Source: Christensenella sp. UBA5399 (GTDB lineage: Bacteria; Bacillota; Clostridia; Christensenellales; Christensenellaceae). Taken from it: a stretch of 6,316 nucleotides of DNA. How positions within the stretch are numbered: position 1 is the first letter of the stretch; every line of letters starts with the position of its first letter. The DNA lies in contig DHOD01000018.1 of assembly GCA_002407725.1 (NCBI GenBank), positions 1-6,316 on the forward strand. The letters are read 5' to 3'. Shown here piece by piece: positions 1 to 5,238 of this stretch. Made by a program: the position numbers and the translations under genes. Under the pieces are notes generated by a model. That model was not told the DNA's origin. It did not search any database and worked only from the letters and a program-made list of their open reading frames with translations.

Positions 1-76
1 GAAAAACTACTTTTCTATTCCCGCCGCAGTAGCTTGCAGCCAATCGTGCTTCGCACTCTTGGGCAAGCCTTGCATG
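1..76. other. Gene-free left edge, possibly the 5' part of structured element copy 1
   Basis: I see no convincing coding sequence here. Small inverted repeats are present: GCTTGC (32-37) with GCAAGC (63-68), enclosing GTGC-TTC-GCAC (46-56). CTTGCA (69-74) could pair with TGCAAG (149-154), which would place part of this stretch in the outer stem of the adjacent element. The window edge prevents deciding where the element begins. Confidence 0.35.
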
Positions 77-307
77 GGTCACGTGAGCCGCTCGCGTTGC
101 TTGCGGACGTGACCGCATGAAATGCGGATGCAAAACGATATGCCGTTTTGCAAGATTTAGCATTGAACGGCTTATCCGGTTCATTACGCCACACCCCAGG
201 GTGCCTTCTCTTCCGTCTTTGACAGAATTCACCTTGAAAAGCGTAATGAACCCCGCGCTAAGGGCGCGGAATAAAAAAGTCTACGTTTTTATTGGAGAAT
301 AGTATAA
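77..307 (+). repeat. Structured intergenic element, copy 1 (unrecognised family)
   Basis: This is a chain of hairpins rather than a gene. In order: GGTCACGT (77-84) with ACGTGACC (107-114); CCGCAT-GAA-ATGCGG (113-127); TGCAAAACG (129-137) with CGTTTTGCA (144-152); the linker ATTGAACGGCT (162-172); GGTTCATTACGC (178-189) with GCGTAATGAACC (241-252), enclosing about 51 nt that contain a small CACC/GGTG hairpin; CCGCGC (253-258) with GCGCGG (264-269); AATAAAAA (270-277) with TTTTTATT (286-293); and the end motif GAATAGTATAA (297-307). Copy 2 at 2563-2759 has the same order and the same junction motifs but mostly different stem sequences. The 5' boundary is uncertain, because no long outer stem like that of copy 2 is visible. 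It lies downstream of the 3' end of the minus-strand zinc-ribbon gene. Whether it acts as RNA or as a DNA element is unknown. Confidence 0.7.
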
Positions 308-387
308 GATCTACAACCTAAAAAACGCATGCGTATATATTAATTATACACATATAGAAATGGAAGAAACAATAAATTTTGACCGGT
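308..387. other. AT-rich spacer downstream of the zinc-ribbon gene
   Basis: This stretch lies between the end of element copy 1 and the stop of the minus-strand zinc-ribbon gene. It contains a 10-bp palindrome ACGCATGCGT (325-334) and an AT-rich tract. Read on the minus strand the palindrome is followed by six T, but its stem would be only about 3 bp once a loop is allowed, so I do not call it a terminator. No gene is visible. Confidence 0.5.
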
Positions 388-780
388 TCAGGTCTTTTTG
401 GAAAATTTTGTAGAGCATTTGGGGCATTTGATACTGATGTTGCCCTTTCCGCGGGGCACCCGCACCTTTTGTCCGCAATTCGGGCACGCGTAAAACCTGT
501 ACAGCTTGCGCTGGGCCGCTCTGGTTTTGAATCCGGTGAAAAATCCTTTTACCTTGTACCAGAAGCGCTGGAACTTATAATTTTCCTGCTGCCGCCTGCT
601 GATGTTGCGCGAAAACATCCTGTATATGCAAAAAAGCAGTGGAACCAGGCTGACCAGCCCGATAAAGGGAACTGGAATAAACATTGTGATAACCGAAAGG
701 GCGATCGAAATAATGATGAGCGCAAACCCCAGTCCGTCGCTCCCGTACCTCCCGTACATGACCTTCCTTAACCAGTTCAA
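388..780 (-). CDS. Small membrane protein with C-terminal zinc ribbon
   Basis: The predicted product has about 130 residues. A short basic N-terminus containing MYGRYG is followed by two hydrophobic segments (about residues 19-35 and 38-53). A positively charged cytoplasmic region comes next, then a C-terminal zinc ribbon with CPNC (99-102) and CPKC (119-122), likely a four-cysteine zinc site. The text around it (RVPRGKG, IKCPKC, TKF) resembles a family of uncharacterised zinc-ribbon membrane proteins common in Clostridia; that comparison is from memory. I chose the TTG at 780 because TAGGAG (789-794) sits 8 nt upstream and the first residues (MNWLRKVMYGRYG) look like the family N-terminus. 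An ATG at 759 with AAGGAAGG just before it is a real alternative (123 residues). The open frame reaches back to a GTG at 822, which has no good ribosome site. The function is unknown; nucleic-acid or protein binding at the membrane is only a guess. Confidence 0.8.
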   Translation of the reverse strand: MNWLRKVMYGRYGSDGLGFALIIISIALSVITMFIPVPFIGLVSLVPLLFCIYRMFSRNISRRQQENYKFQRFWYKVKGFFTGFKTRAAQRKLYRFYACPNCGQKVRVPRGKGNISIKCPKCSTKFSKKT

Positions 781-788
781 ATCGCCGT

Positions 789-794
789 CTCCTA
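789..794 (-). promoter_or_regulatory. Ribosome-binding site selecting the TTG start of the zinc-ribbon gene
   Basis: Minus-strand TAGGAG lies 8 nt upstream of the TTG at 778-780. It favours this start over the GTG at 822. A second purine run (AAGGAAGG) just before the ATG at 757-759 leaves some doubt. Confidence 0.5.
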
Positions 795-810
795 CTCGTG
801 CTTTTTGTTT

Positions 811-816
811 ATGATA
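811..816 (-). promoter_or_regulatory. Possible extended -10 element for the zinc-ribbon gene
   Basis: Read on the minus strand, TATCAT is preceded by TGG, giving an extended -10 pattern. Transcription would start near 804, leaving a short leader before the TAGGAG site. No good -35 hexamer is seen, so this is tentative. Confidence 0.35.
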
Positions 817-923
817 CCACACGCATATCCAATGGTATACCCGATGTTGCGCGGTTTTAACTTTTTGTTTACATATCCGCTTCCAAAAAATCCCTTTTCT
901 TTTGCCGGATATACTGTTGATAA

Positions 924-952
924 TTTACATTTTGTGTTATTCTATTAATAAT
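924..952 (+). promoter_or_regulatory. Candidate sigma-A promoter of the transporter operon
   Basis: TTTACA (924-929) and AATAAT (947-952) are separated by 17 nt, and each matches the vegetative consensus at five of six positions. The predicted start near 959 gives a leader of about 40 nt before the permease TTG. An overlapping alternative pairs TTGATA (917-922) with TATTCT (938-943), an extended -10 with only 15 nt spacing. No operator is evident. Confidence 0.5.
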
Positions 953-990
953 CACGGCAGATTTTTTTCACGATATGCCTGCCGGATGTT

Positions 991-996
991 AGGGGA
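991..996 (+). promoter_or_regulatory. Ribosome-binding site selecting the permease TTG start
   Basis: AGGGGA lies 5 nt before the TTG at 1002-1004. No ATG precedes the first conserved hydrophobic segment in this frame, so the TTG is the best start. Confidence 0.55.
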
Positions 997-1001
997 TTTT
1001 T

Positions 1002-1667
1002 TTGTTTAACGAAGTCATATCACTGTTTGCCGAACGGCCCGGGTTTTTCCTGGAACTCACGCTCCAGCACCTTTGGATATCCGGCATATCCATACTGTTT
1101 GCGGCTGCCATCGGCATCAGCCTGGGCGTGCTCATCAGCGAGCACCAAAGGGCTTCCGGCGCGGTCATCGGCGTCACCAATGTCATTTATACCATCCCTT
1201 CCATTGCACTGCTCGGTTTTCTGATTCCACTTTCCGGCATAGGCGACACGACGGCCATTATCGCGCTCACTATATACGGCCTGTTACCTATGGTGCGGGG
1301 CACATACACAGGCATCATCAACATCGACCCCAGCATCACTGAGGCATCCCGCGGCATGGGCAGTACGGATTTCCAGACATTGTACAGGGTCAAACTCCCC
1401 ATTGCAGCGCCGGTCATACTGTCCTCGCTCAAAAACATGGTGGTCATGACCATTGCGCTTGCGGGCATCGCTTCGTTTATCGGTGCCGGCGGCCTGGGCG
1501 TCGCCATATACCGCGGCATCACCACCAACAACCCCGCCATGATCATTGCGGGCAGCATATTGATTGCGGGGTTGGCGCTCATACTGGATTTTACAATCAA
1601 CAGGATTGAGAAGTATATTGTCAAAAAAAGACGGCTTTCGCCAAGTAATGAAAAGGGAGTGTTTTAA
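1002..1667 (+). CDS. opuCB: OpuC/Osm-type ABC transporter permease
   Basis: This 221-residue integral membrane protein should form the translocation path for a quaternary-ammonium osmolyte (glycine betaine, choline, carnitine) or a related compound. It has several hydrophobic helices. The stretch NVIYTIPSIALLGFLIP (about 60-76) is typical of this permease family. An EAA-type coupling loop (about 114-135, beginning EASRGMGS and ending LPIAAP) docks onto the ATPase. The length fits OpuCB/OpuCD/YehY-like permeases. It is the first gene of the operon and its stop is 3 nt before the next start. Full OpuC systems carry two different permease genes; only one is seen here, so it may act as a homodimer. 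The symbol is family-level: OpuB, OpuC and Osm/Yeh cannot be separated from sequence alone. Confidence 0.9.
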   Translation: MFNEVISLFAERPGFFLELTLQHLWISGISILFAAAIGISLGVLISEHQRASGAVIGVTNVIYTIPSIALLGFLIPLSGIGDTTAIIALTIYGLLPMVRGTYTGIINIDPSITEASRGMGSTDFQTLYRVKLPIAAPVILSSLKNMVVMTIALAGIASFIGAGGLGVAIYRGITTNNPAMIIAGSILIAGLALILDFTINRIEKYIVKKRRLSPSNEKGVF

Positions 1668-1670
1668 AAA

Positions 1671-2564
1671 ATGAAAAAGAAAATAGCGTTTGTGCTGGCG
1701 GCTGTCATGCTGTTATCCGTGTCTTTGTTTGAAGGATGCGCAAAGAAGGATTCGATACAGCTGGCTACCAAACCCATGACAGAGCAGTTTATCATCAGTG
1801 AGATCATCAAGCTGCTTGTTGAGGAAAACACCGATTACACTGTGGAGATTACAAAGGGCATCGGCGGCGGAACGGGCAACATTCAGCCTGCGATGGAAAA
1901 GGGCGACTTCGACATGTACCCGGAGTACACCAGCACCGCGTGGCAGTATGTGCTCAAGCACGATGATATCCCCGACGAGGATACGCTGTTTGCGCAGCTT
2001 ACGCAGGAATATAAGGATGATTATAATTTTGAATGGGTAGGTATGTACGGCTTTGGCGACCAGTTTGGCCTTGCCGTCCGCAAGGGCATTGCCGACGAGC
2101 GCGGCCTGCAAACATATTCCGATCTGGGGCCTGTCTCGGACGACCTGGTTTTTGGCGCAGAGCCGGATTTTTATGAGCGTGAGGATGGCTACGACAATCT
2201 GATTGCCACATACGGCATGAACTTCCAGTCGACGGTCGATCTGGATATCGGCCTGAAATACCAGGCGATCAACGCCGGCGAAGTGGACGTGATCGACGTA
2301 TTCACAACGGACGGCCAGCTGGCTGCGGCGGACGTGGTGGTGTTGGAGGACGACCAAAAGTACTTTTTGAGCGCATATTGCGGCACGGTCGTCCGGGCGG
2401 AAGCGCTGGAGGAATATCCCGGCTTGCAGGACGCCCTGATGCTGATGGAAGGGCTGATCAACGAGCAGGAAATGACACAAATGAACTACGAAGTGGATAT
2501 CAACGGCCGCAACGAACTGGATGTGGCGACCGAATTTTTGCAGGGCAAAGGCATGCTGAAATAA
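1671..2564 (+). CDS. opuCC: OpuC/OsmF-type substrate-binding lipoprotein
   Basis: This 297-residue extracellular binding protein captures the solute and delivers it to the permease. The N-terminus is a signal peptide: basic MKKK, a hydrophobic core, then Cys23 as the likely lipidated residue. The lipobox is atypical (LFEGC, with Phe at -3 and Glu at -2), so lipidation is probable rather than certain. The mature part follows the OsmF/OpuCC plan: an early KPMTEQ segment, GGGTGN near 65-70, and MYPEYTSTAW near 82-91, matching the family's YPEYTGT-like motif. AAGGGAG (1653-1659) lies 11 nt upstream of the ATG, somewhat far. The stop TAA (2562-2564) overlaps the first pairing bases of the structured element at 2563. 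The ligand cannot be named; glycine betaine or another trimethylammonium compound is the family expectation. Confidence 0.9.
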   Translation: MKKKIAFVLAAVMLLSVSLFEGCAKKDSIQLATKPMTEQFIISEIIKLLVEENTDYTVEITKGIGGGTGNIQPAMEKGDFDMYPEYTSTAWQYVLKHDDIPDEDTLFAQLTQEYKDDYNFEWVGMYGFGDQFGLAVRKGIADERGLQTYSDLGPVSDDLVFGAEPDFYEREDGYDNLIATYGMNFQSTVDLDIGLKYQAINAGEVDVIDVFTTDGQLAAADVVVLEDDQKYFLSAYCGTVVRAEALEEYPGLQDALMLMEGLINEQEMTQMNYEVDINGRNELDVATEFLQGKGMLK

Positions 2565-2759
2565 TACGAATTTTTGATAGCAAAGCAGCAGGCGCTGTTT
2601 TGCTATCACTGCATGAAATGCAGTCTGAAAATGGCAACCCATTTTTAGAAAAATTCGTATTGAACGGCTCCCCAACGAATAATGCCAAAAGCATTATTCG
2701 TTGCGCGCCGACGGCGCCCAATAGAAACAACCGGTTGTTTCTATTGGGGAATAGTATAA
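2563..2759 (+). repeat. Structured intergenic element, copy 2 (unrecognised family)
   Basis: The element fills the whole space between the binding-protein stop and the ATPase ribosome site. A 13-bp outer stem (2563-2575 with 2649-2661) closes a three-hairpin, cloverleaf-like unit. Its hairpins are a 14-bp stem with one G-T pair (2576-2589 with 2594-2607, loop AGGC), ACTGCAT-GAA-ATGCAGT (2608-2624), and an 11-bp stem with one G-T pair (2624-2634 with 2639-2649, loop CAAC). The linker ATTGAACGGCT (2659-2669) follows. Next come a 12-bp hairpin (2674-2685 with 2691-2702), a short GC hairpin GCGCC-GAC-GGCGC (2705-2717), a 32-bp perfect palindrome (2717-2748) and the end motif GAATAGTATAA (2749-2759). 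It matches copy 1 (77-307) in order and spacing. It would be part of the operon mRNA and could act as a processing or stability element, a mobile repeat, or both. Confidence 0.8.
2717..2748. repeat. 32-bp perfect palindrome inside element copy 2
   Basis: The arm CCCAATAGAAACAACC (2717-2732) is followed at once by its exact reverse complement (2733-2748), with no spacer. No T-run follows, so it is not a standard intrinsic terminator. It occupies the same place as the AATAAAAA/TTTTTATT hairpin (270-293) of copy 1, immediately before the shared end motif. Confidence 0.85.
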
Positions 2760-2768
2760 AGGGAGAAT

Positions 2769-3515
2769 ATGGCGGATAACGCAATCATACGCTTTGAGCA
2801 TATCTATAAATCCTACGGCGAAAAACCCGTGCTTTCCGATTTTAACCTGGAAGTGGTGCGGGGTGAATTTTTGACCGTTATCGGCGCATCGGGCAGCGGC
2901 AAAACCACCATGGTCAAAATGATCAACGGCCTGCTGATGCCGGACAGCGGCAAGGTTGTTGTGGACGGCGAGGACGTCTCCGCCACCGACCTAATTGCGC
3001 TGCGCCGCAACATTGGGTATGTGATCCAGAACGTGGGGCTTTTCCCCAATATGAACGTGCGCAAAAACATTGGATATGTGCCCAGCCTGCTCAACAAAAA
3101 AGATCCCGCGCGCACCAAGCGAGCGGTAGAGCACCTGATGGACGTCATGGGACTGGATAACGACCTGGCCGACCGGTATCCCAGCGAGCTTTCGGGCGGC
3201 CAGCAACAACGCGTGGGCATTGCGCGGGCGCTTGCCGCATCACCGTACATACTACTGATGGACGAGCCTTTTGGCGCAGTGGACGAGATCACCCGCAAAA
3301 TGCTGCAGGAGGAGATCACCCGCATACACAATCAACTGGGGGTCACCATTGTTTTTGTGACACACGACATACGCGAGGCTATGCTGCTGGGCGACCGTGT
3401 GCTGGTGATGAACGAAGGCCTGATCGAGCAACTGGGCCCGCCCGATGCAATACGCAACAATCCGGCGACACCTTACGTAGCACAGCTCACCGAGCGTGCG
3501 CAAAACGAATGTTGA
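2769..3515 (+). CDS. opuCA: OpuC/Osm-type ABC transporter ATPase lacking CBS domains
   Basis: This 248-residue cytoplasmic ATPase powers the transporter encoded just upstream. All nucleotide-binding motifs are intact: Walker A GASGSGKT (39-46), Q-loop Gln87 followed by GLFPNMNV, signature LSGGQ (141-145), Walker B ILLMDEP (161-167) and switch His199 (VTHD). The FPNMNV segment and the sequence as a whole fit the quaternary-amine transporter ATPases. OpuCA proteins are usually near 380 residues with two C-terminal CBS domains that sense ionic strength. This one ends right after the ATPase core, so that sensing module is absent. The start is ATG with AAGGGAG (2759-2765) just upstream; the site begins at the last base of the structured element. 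The gene ends 30 nt from the convergent nucleotidyltransferase stop, with no clear terminator between. Confidence 0.92.
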   Translation: MADNAIIRFEHIYKSYGEKPVLSDFNLEVVRGEFLTVIGASGSGKTTMVKMINGLLMPDSGKVVVDGEDVSATDLIALRRNIGYVIQNVGLFPNMNVRKNIGYVPSLLNKKDPARTKRAVEHLMDVMGLDNDLADRYPSELSGGQQQRVGIARALAASPYILLMDEPFGAVDEITRKMLQEEITRIHNQLGVTIVFVTHDIREAMLLGDRVLVMNEGLIEQLGPPDAIRNNPATPYVAQLTERAQNEC

Positions 3516-3545
3516 ACAAAACTGCACTGGTTATTTTAAGACTTA

Positions 3546-4346
3546 CTATGCCATATATTTTTCTAATTCCGTAAAAAGCACTGCATAATCTTTTAATAGA
3601 ACCCCTTGCGCCGTAAGCTGCGCGAATATGCTTTTCAAATTGTCCAGCGCCGTGGTGTATGCCTGCCGTATGGCCTGCTTTTGCAATGGCGCCGTGCAGC
3701 CTGCATACGCGTCGTAATATTCTGCCGGAATCTCCCGTTCCAACCATCGCGTCGGGTTCAGCCAATGGGCGGTGCTGCTTTGCGCTATGCGCACCAGTTG
3801 CAGATAGTAACGCTGCACATACCACAGCAGCTCATGGCTGCGAGCGATTTCACCGCGCATAAACACCGACCATCCAAACAACAGATTGTTGATCATGTTA
3901 TCGGCGGCATGTTGTGCGTTTTCACCCATGGACAAAGGGTCCGCACCCACCAGTGATTGCAGGTGCACGTGCAGCGTGCCGGCTTTATCATACAGGCACA
4001 TTGCATCGATATCCGGCTGGTCGATTGCACCGCGAAAACCGTCTATCATGGCCATTTCGCTTGCTGTGTGAAAATGAAACTCGCCGCGCACCATGTTTTG
4101 GAATATGGCAACCTGTGTGCCAAAATCGTTGAAGAAAGTGGTATACACCGGGTATACCTCCGCAATCCAAGCTGCGGTATCCAGCGCCGCAAACGTATCG
4201 TCCTGCACAAAAATATAGAATTCCACATCGGAATACGCGTCGCCTTCCCCTTGCGTAAACGAGCCGTACATCCATATCCCGTCAATACGTGCGTCCGCTT
4301 TCCCCTTCTCCTGCACCGCCTGTATCAAAGATTCCTGTTTTAACAT
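3546..4346 (-). CDS. Lnu(B)-like lincosamide/aminoglycoside-type nucleotidyltransferase
   Basis: The 266-residue product resembles Lnu(B)/Lnu(F)-type lincosamide nucleotidyltransferases, which inactivate lincomycin and clindamycin by transferring AMP. The length is that of Lnu(B), about 267 as I recall. The N-terminus MLKQESLI, the nucleotidyltransferase signature GSFTQGEGDAYSDVEF (28-43), which supplies the metal-binding acids Asp40 and Glu42, and RGEFHF (87-92) all fit that group. The rest is clearly diverged, so the true substrate may differ. The start at 4346 is supported by minus-strand GAGGGG (4355-4360), 8 nt upstream. The frame stays open to 4460, but that extension crosses a terminator hairpin and is unlikely to be coding. 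Codon use looks like that of the neighbours, so there is no sign of recent acquisition. An intrinsic terminator lies about 40 nt upstream of the start, between this gene and the phosphatase. Confidence 0.82.
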   Translation of the reverse strand: MLKQESLIQAVQEKGKADARIDGIWMYGSFTQGEGDAYSDVEFYIFVQDDTFAALDTAAWIAEVYPVYTTFFNDFGTQVAIFQNMVRGEFHFHTASEMAMIDGFRGAIDQPDIDAMCLYDKAGTLHVHLQSLVGADPLSMGENAQHAADNMINNLLFGWSVFMRGEIARSHELLWYVQRYYLQLVRIAQSSTAHWLNPTRWLEREIPAEYYDAYAGCTAPLQKQAIRQAYTTALDNLKSIFAQLTAQGVLLKDYAVLFTELEKYMA

Positions 4347-4388
4347 TTTTATGTCCCCTCCCCCAGAAATACATATTGCCATTACGCA

Positions 4389-4420
4389 AAAAACCGACGG
4401 TGTTTTTCCCGCCGGTTTTT
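4389..4420 (-). terminator. Intrinsic terminator between phosphatase and nucleotidyltransferase genes
   Basis: AAAAACCGAC (4389-4398) pairs with GCCGGTTTTT (4411-4420), a 10-bp stem with one G-T pair on the minus-strand RNA. GG (4399-4400) can also pair with CC (4409-4410) inside it. On the minus strand the second arm ends in a T-run (complement of 4388-4393). It could end transcripts from the phosphatase gene 134 nt upstream, or act as an attenuator in the leader of the nucleotidyltransferase. On the plus strand it also resembles a terminator, but no plus-strand gene leads into it. Confidence 0.7.
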
Positions 4421-4511
4421 CTCGGTCGTGCAGCTGAGAAGGGCCGCCACGTAAACACATGTAACCCGACCCTGTACTCTGGTATGCAGATTATCCAGCT
4501 GGCACGTCTGT

Positions 4512-4517
4512 TTTATA
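4512..4517 (-). promoter_or_regulatory. Weak -10-like element upstream of the nucleotidyltransferase leader
   Basis: Minus-strand TATAAA lies just past the phosphatase stop and upstream of the terminator. If used, it would give the nucleotidyltransferase a leader of about 160 nt containing that terminator. No convincing -35 accompanies it, so support is weak. Confidence 0.2.
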
Positions 4518-4553
4518 GATAAACGGCAGACGCCATTTTTAAACGGATATCCG

Positions 4554-5096
4554 TCAAAAAGCATACGAACAAATCGGTTCCCCATCCAACGAAAGCACTG
4601 TGAATTTGCGGTTCTCGTACACCATGTAGCTGTGCTTGTTGCCATCCTTGGGCAGCGATATGGAGCCCGGGTTCAGGTAGATAAAGCGTCCGGTATCCTC
4701 TGCGGCGGGCAAGTGCGTGTGGCCGTTCAACAAGATATCCTTACGCCCGATCAGCGGCGGGTTGCCGCGGCCCCAGATATGCCCGTGGGTAGCAAATACC
4801 GGCTGTCCATCCAGGTACAGCCACATGCTTTCGGGCGTAATGGGAAAATCAAGCACCATCTGGTCGACGTCGGCGTCGCAGTTGCCCCGCACGCACAATA
4901 TTTCGTCCTTCATGGAGTTGAGCAGCGCAAACACGCCTTTGGGGTCATAGCCTTCCGGCAGGTCGTTGCGGGGGCCGTGGTAGAGCAGGTCGCCCAGCAG
5001 GATCAACCTGTCCGCGCCCGCCGCGCGGTATATGTCCGCCAGCTTCTGCGTATAAAGCAGCGACCCGTGTATATCTGACGCAATTAATAGTTTCAT
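4554..5096 (-). CDS. yfcE: YfcE-type metallophosphatase (phosphodiesterase)
   Basis: This 180-residue cytoplasmic calcineurin-like phosphoesterase is close in length to E. coli YfcE (about 184). The five metal-site motifs are in order: DIHG (Asp8, His10), GDLLYHG (Asp36), GNCD (71-74, Asn72), THGH (103-106) and GHTH (125-128). These bind two divalent metals and hydrolyse phosphodiesters; YfcE acts on artificial phosphodiesters and its natural substrate is not settled. The ATG at 5096 follows minus-strand GAGGTG (5102-5107), 5 nt upstream. It is transcribed away from the receiver-GGDEF gene, with a shared intergenic space of about 140 nt, but no functional link to c-di-GMP turnover is shown. 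The stop lies next to a 12-bp palindrome ACGGATATCCGT (4543-4554). The likely terminator is further downstream at 4389-4420. Confidence 0.92.
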   Translation of the reverse strand: MKLLIASDIHGSLLYTQKLADIYRAAGADRLILLGDLLYHGPRNDLPEGYDPKGVFALLNSMKDEILCVRGNCDADVDQMVLDFPITPESMWLYLDGQPVFATHGHIWGRGNPPLIGRKDILLNGHTHLPAAEDTGRFIYLNPGSISLPKDGNKHSYMVYENRKFTVLSLDGEPICSYAF

Positions 5097-5138
5097 GACA
5101 TCACCTCAAGTGTAATTATACCATAAGACGACATCACC
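5097..5138. repeat. 9-bp direct repeat GACATCACC around the phosphatase promoter
   Basis: GACATCACC occurs at 5097-5105 and again at 5130-5138, with start points 33 bp apart (about three helical turns). The pair flanks the -10 element of the phosphatase. The inner copy overlaps its ribosome site, which could explain that copy by itself. This is a possible operator for a regulator of the divergent genes; there is no direct evidence. Confidence 0.35.
5115..5120 (-). promoter_or_regulatory. Extended -10 promoter of the phosphatase gene
   Basis: Minus-strand TGG-TATAAT is a perfect -10 hexamer with an extended TGN motif. Its position gives a very short leader before the ribosome site at 5102-5107. 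No good -35 is seen at 17 nt, as is common for extended -10 promoters. Confidence 0.55.
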
Positions 5139-5190
5139 GAATCACAAAAGTATGCTGAAAACAAACAATAGTATTTTACAGAAATTGGTG

Positions 5191-5196
5191 TATAAT
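5191..5196 (+). promoter_or_regulatory. -10 element of the receiver-GGDEF gene
   Basis: A perfect TATAAT predicts a transcription start near 5203, about 36 nt before the ATG at 5239. TTTACA (5175-5180) is too close (10 nt) to be its -35. The element lies inside the open frame that begins at 5152, so the protein start must be downstream of it. Confidence 0.55.
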
Positions 5197-5238
5197 GAGA
5201 ACAATATATGGGCTGCCAACCGTGCCGGAGGAATGCAC

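Noticed and set aside
117..302. 61-codon open frame inside element copy 1
   Set aside because: It runs through hairpin arms, its sequence has no protein-like pattern, its ATG lies in the GCATGAAATGC junction, and it has no ribosome site.
77..2759. CRISPR array or integron attC sites as an explanation of the repeated hairpins
   Set aside because: There are only two copies 2.5 kb apart, with no regular spacers, no cas or integrase gene, and no attC-like core-site pairs at the ends.
3516..3545. Bidirectional terminator between the convergent ATPase and nucleotidyltransferase genes
   Set aside because: The 30-nt gap contains no stable inverted repeat or adequate T-run.
4347..4460. N-terminal extension of the nucleotidyltransferase to an ATG at 4460
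   Set aside because: The extension crosses the terminator hairpin, has no family resemblance, and the ATG at 4346 has a better ribosome site and a family-like N-terminus.
4382..4645. 87-codon minus-strand open frame overlapping the phosphatase 3' end
   Set aside because: It is in another frame of the phosphatase, runs through the terminator and shows no domain.
5152..5238. N-terminal extension of the receiver-GGDEF protein
   Set aside because: It contains the TATAAT promoter element and lacks a ribosome site; GGAGG correctly precedes the ATG at 5239.
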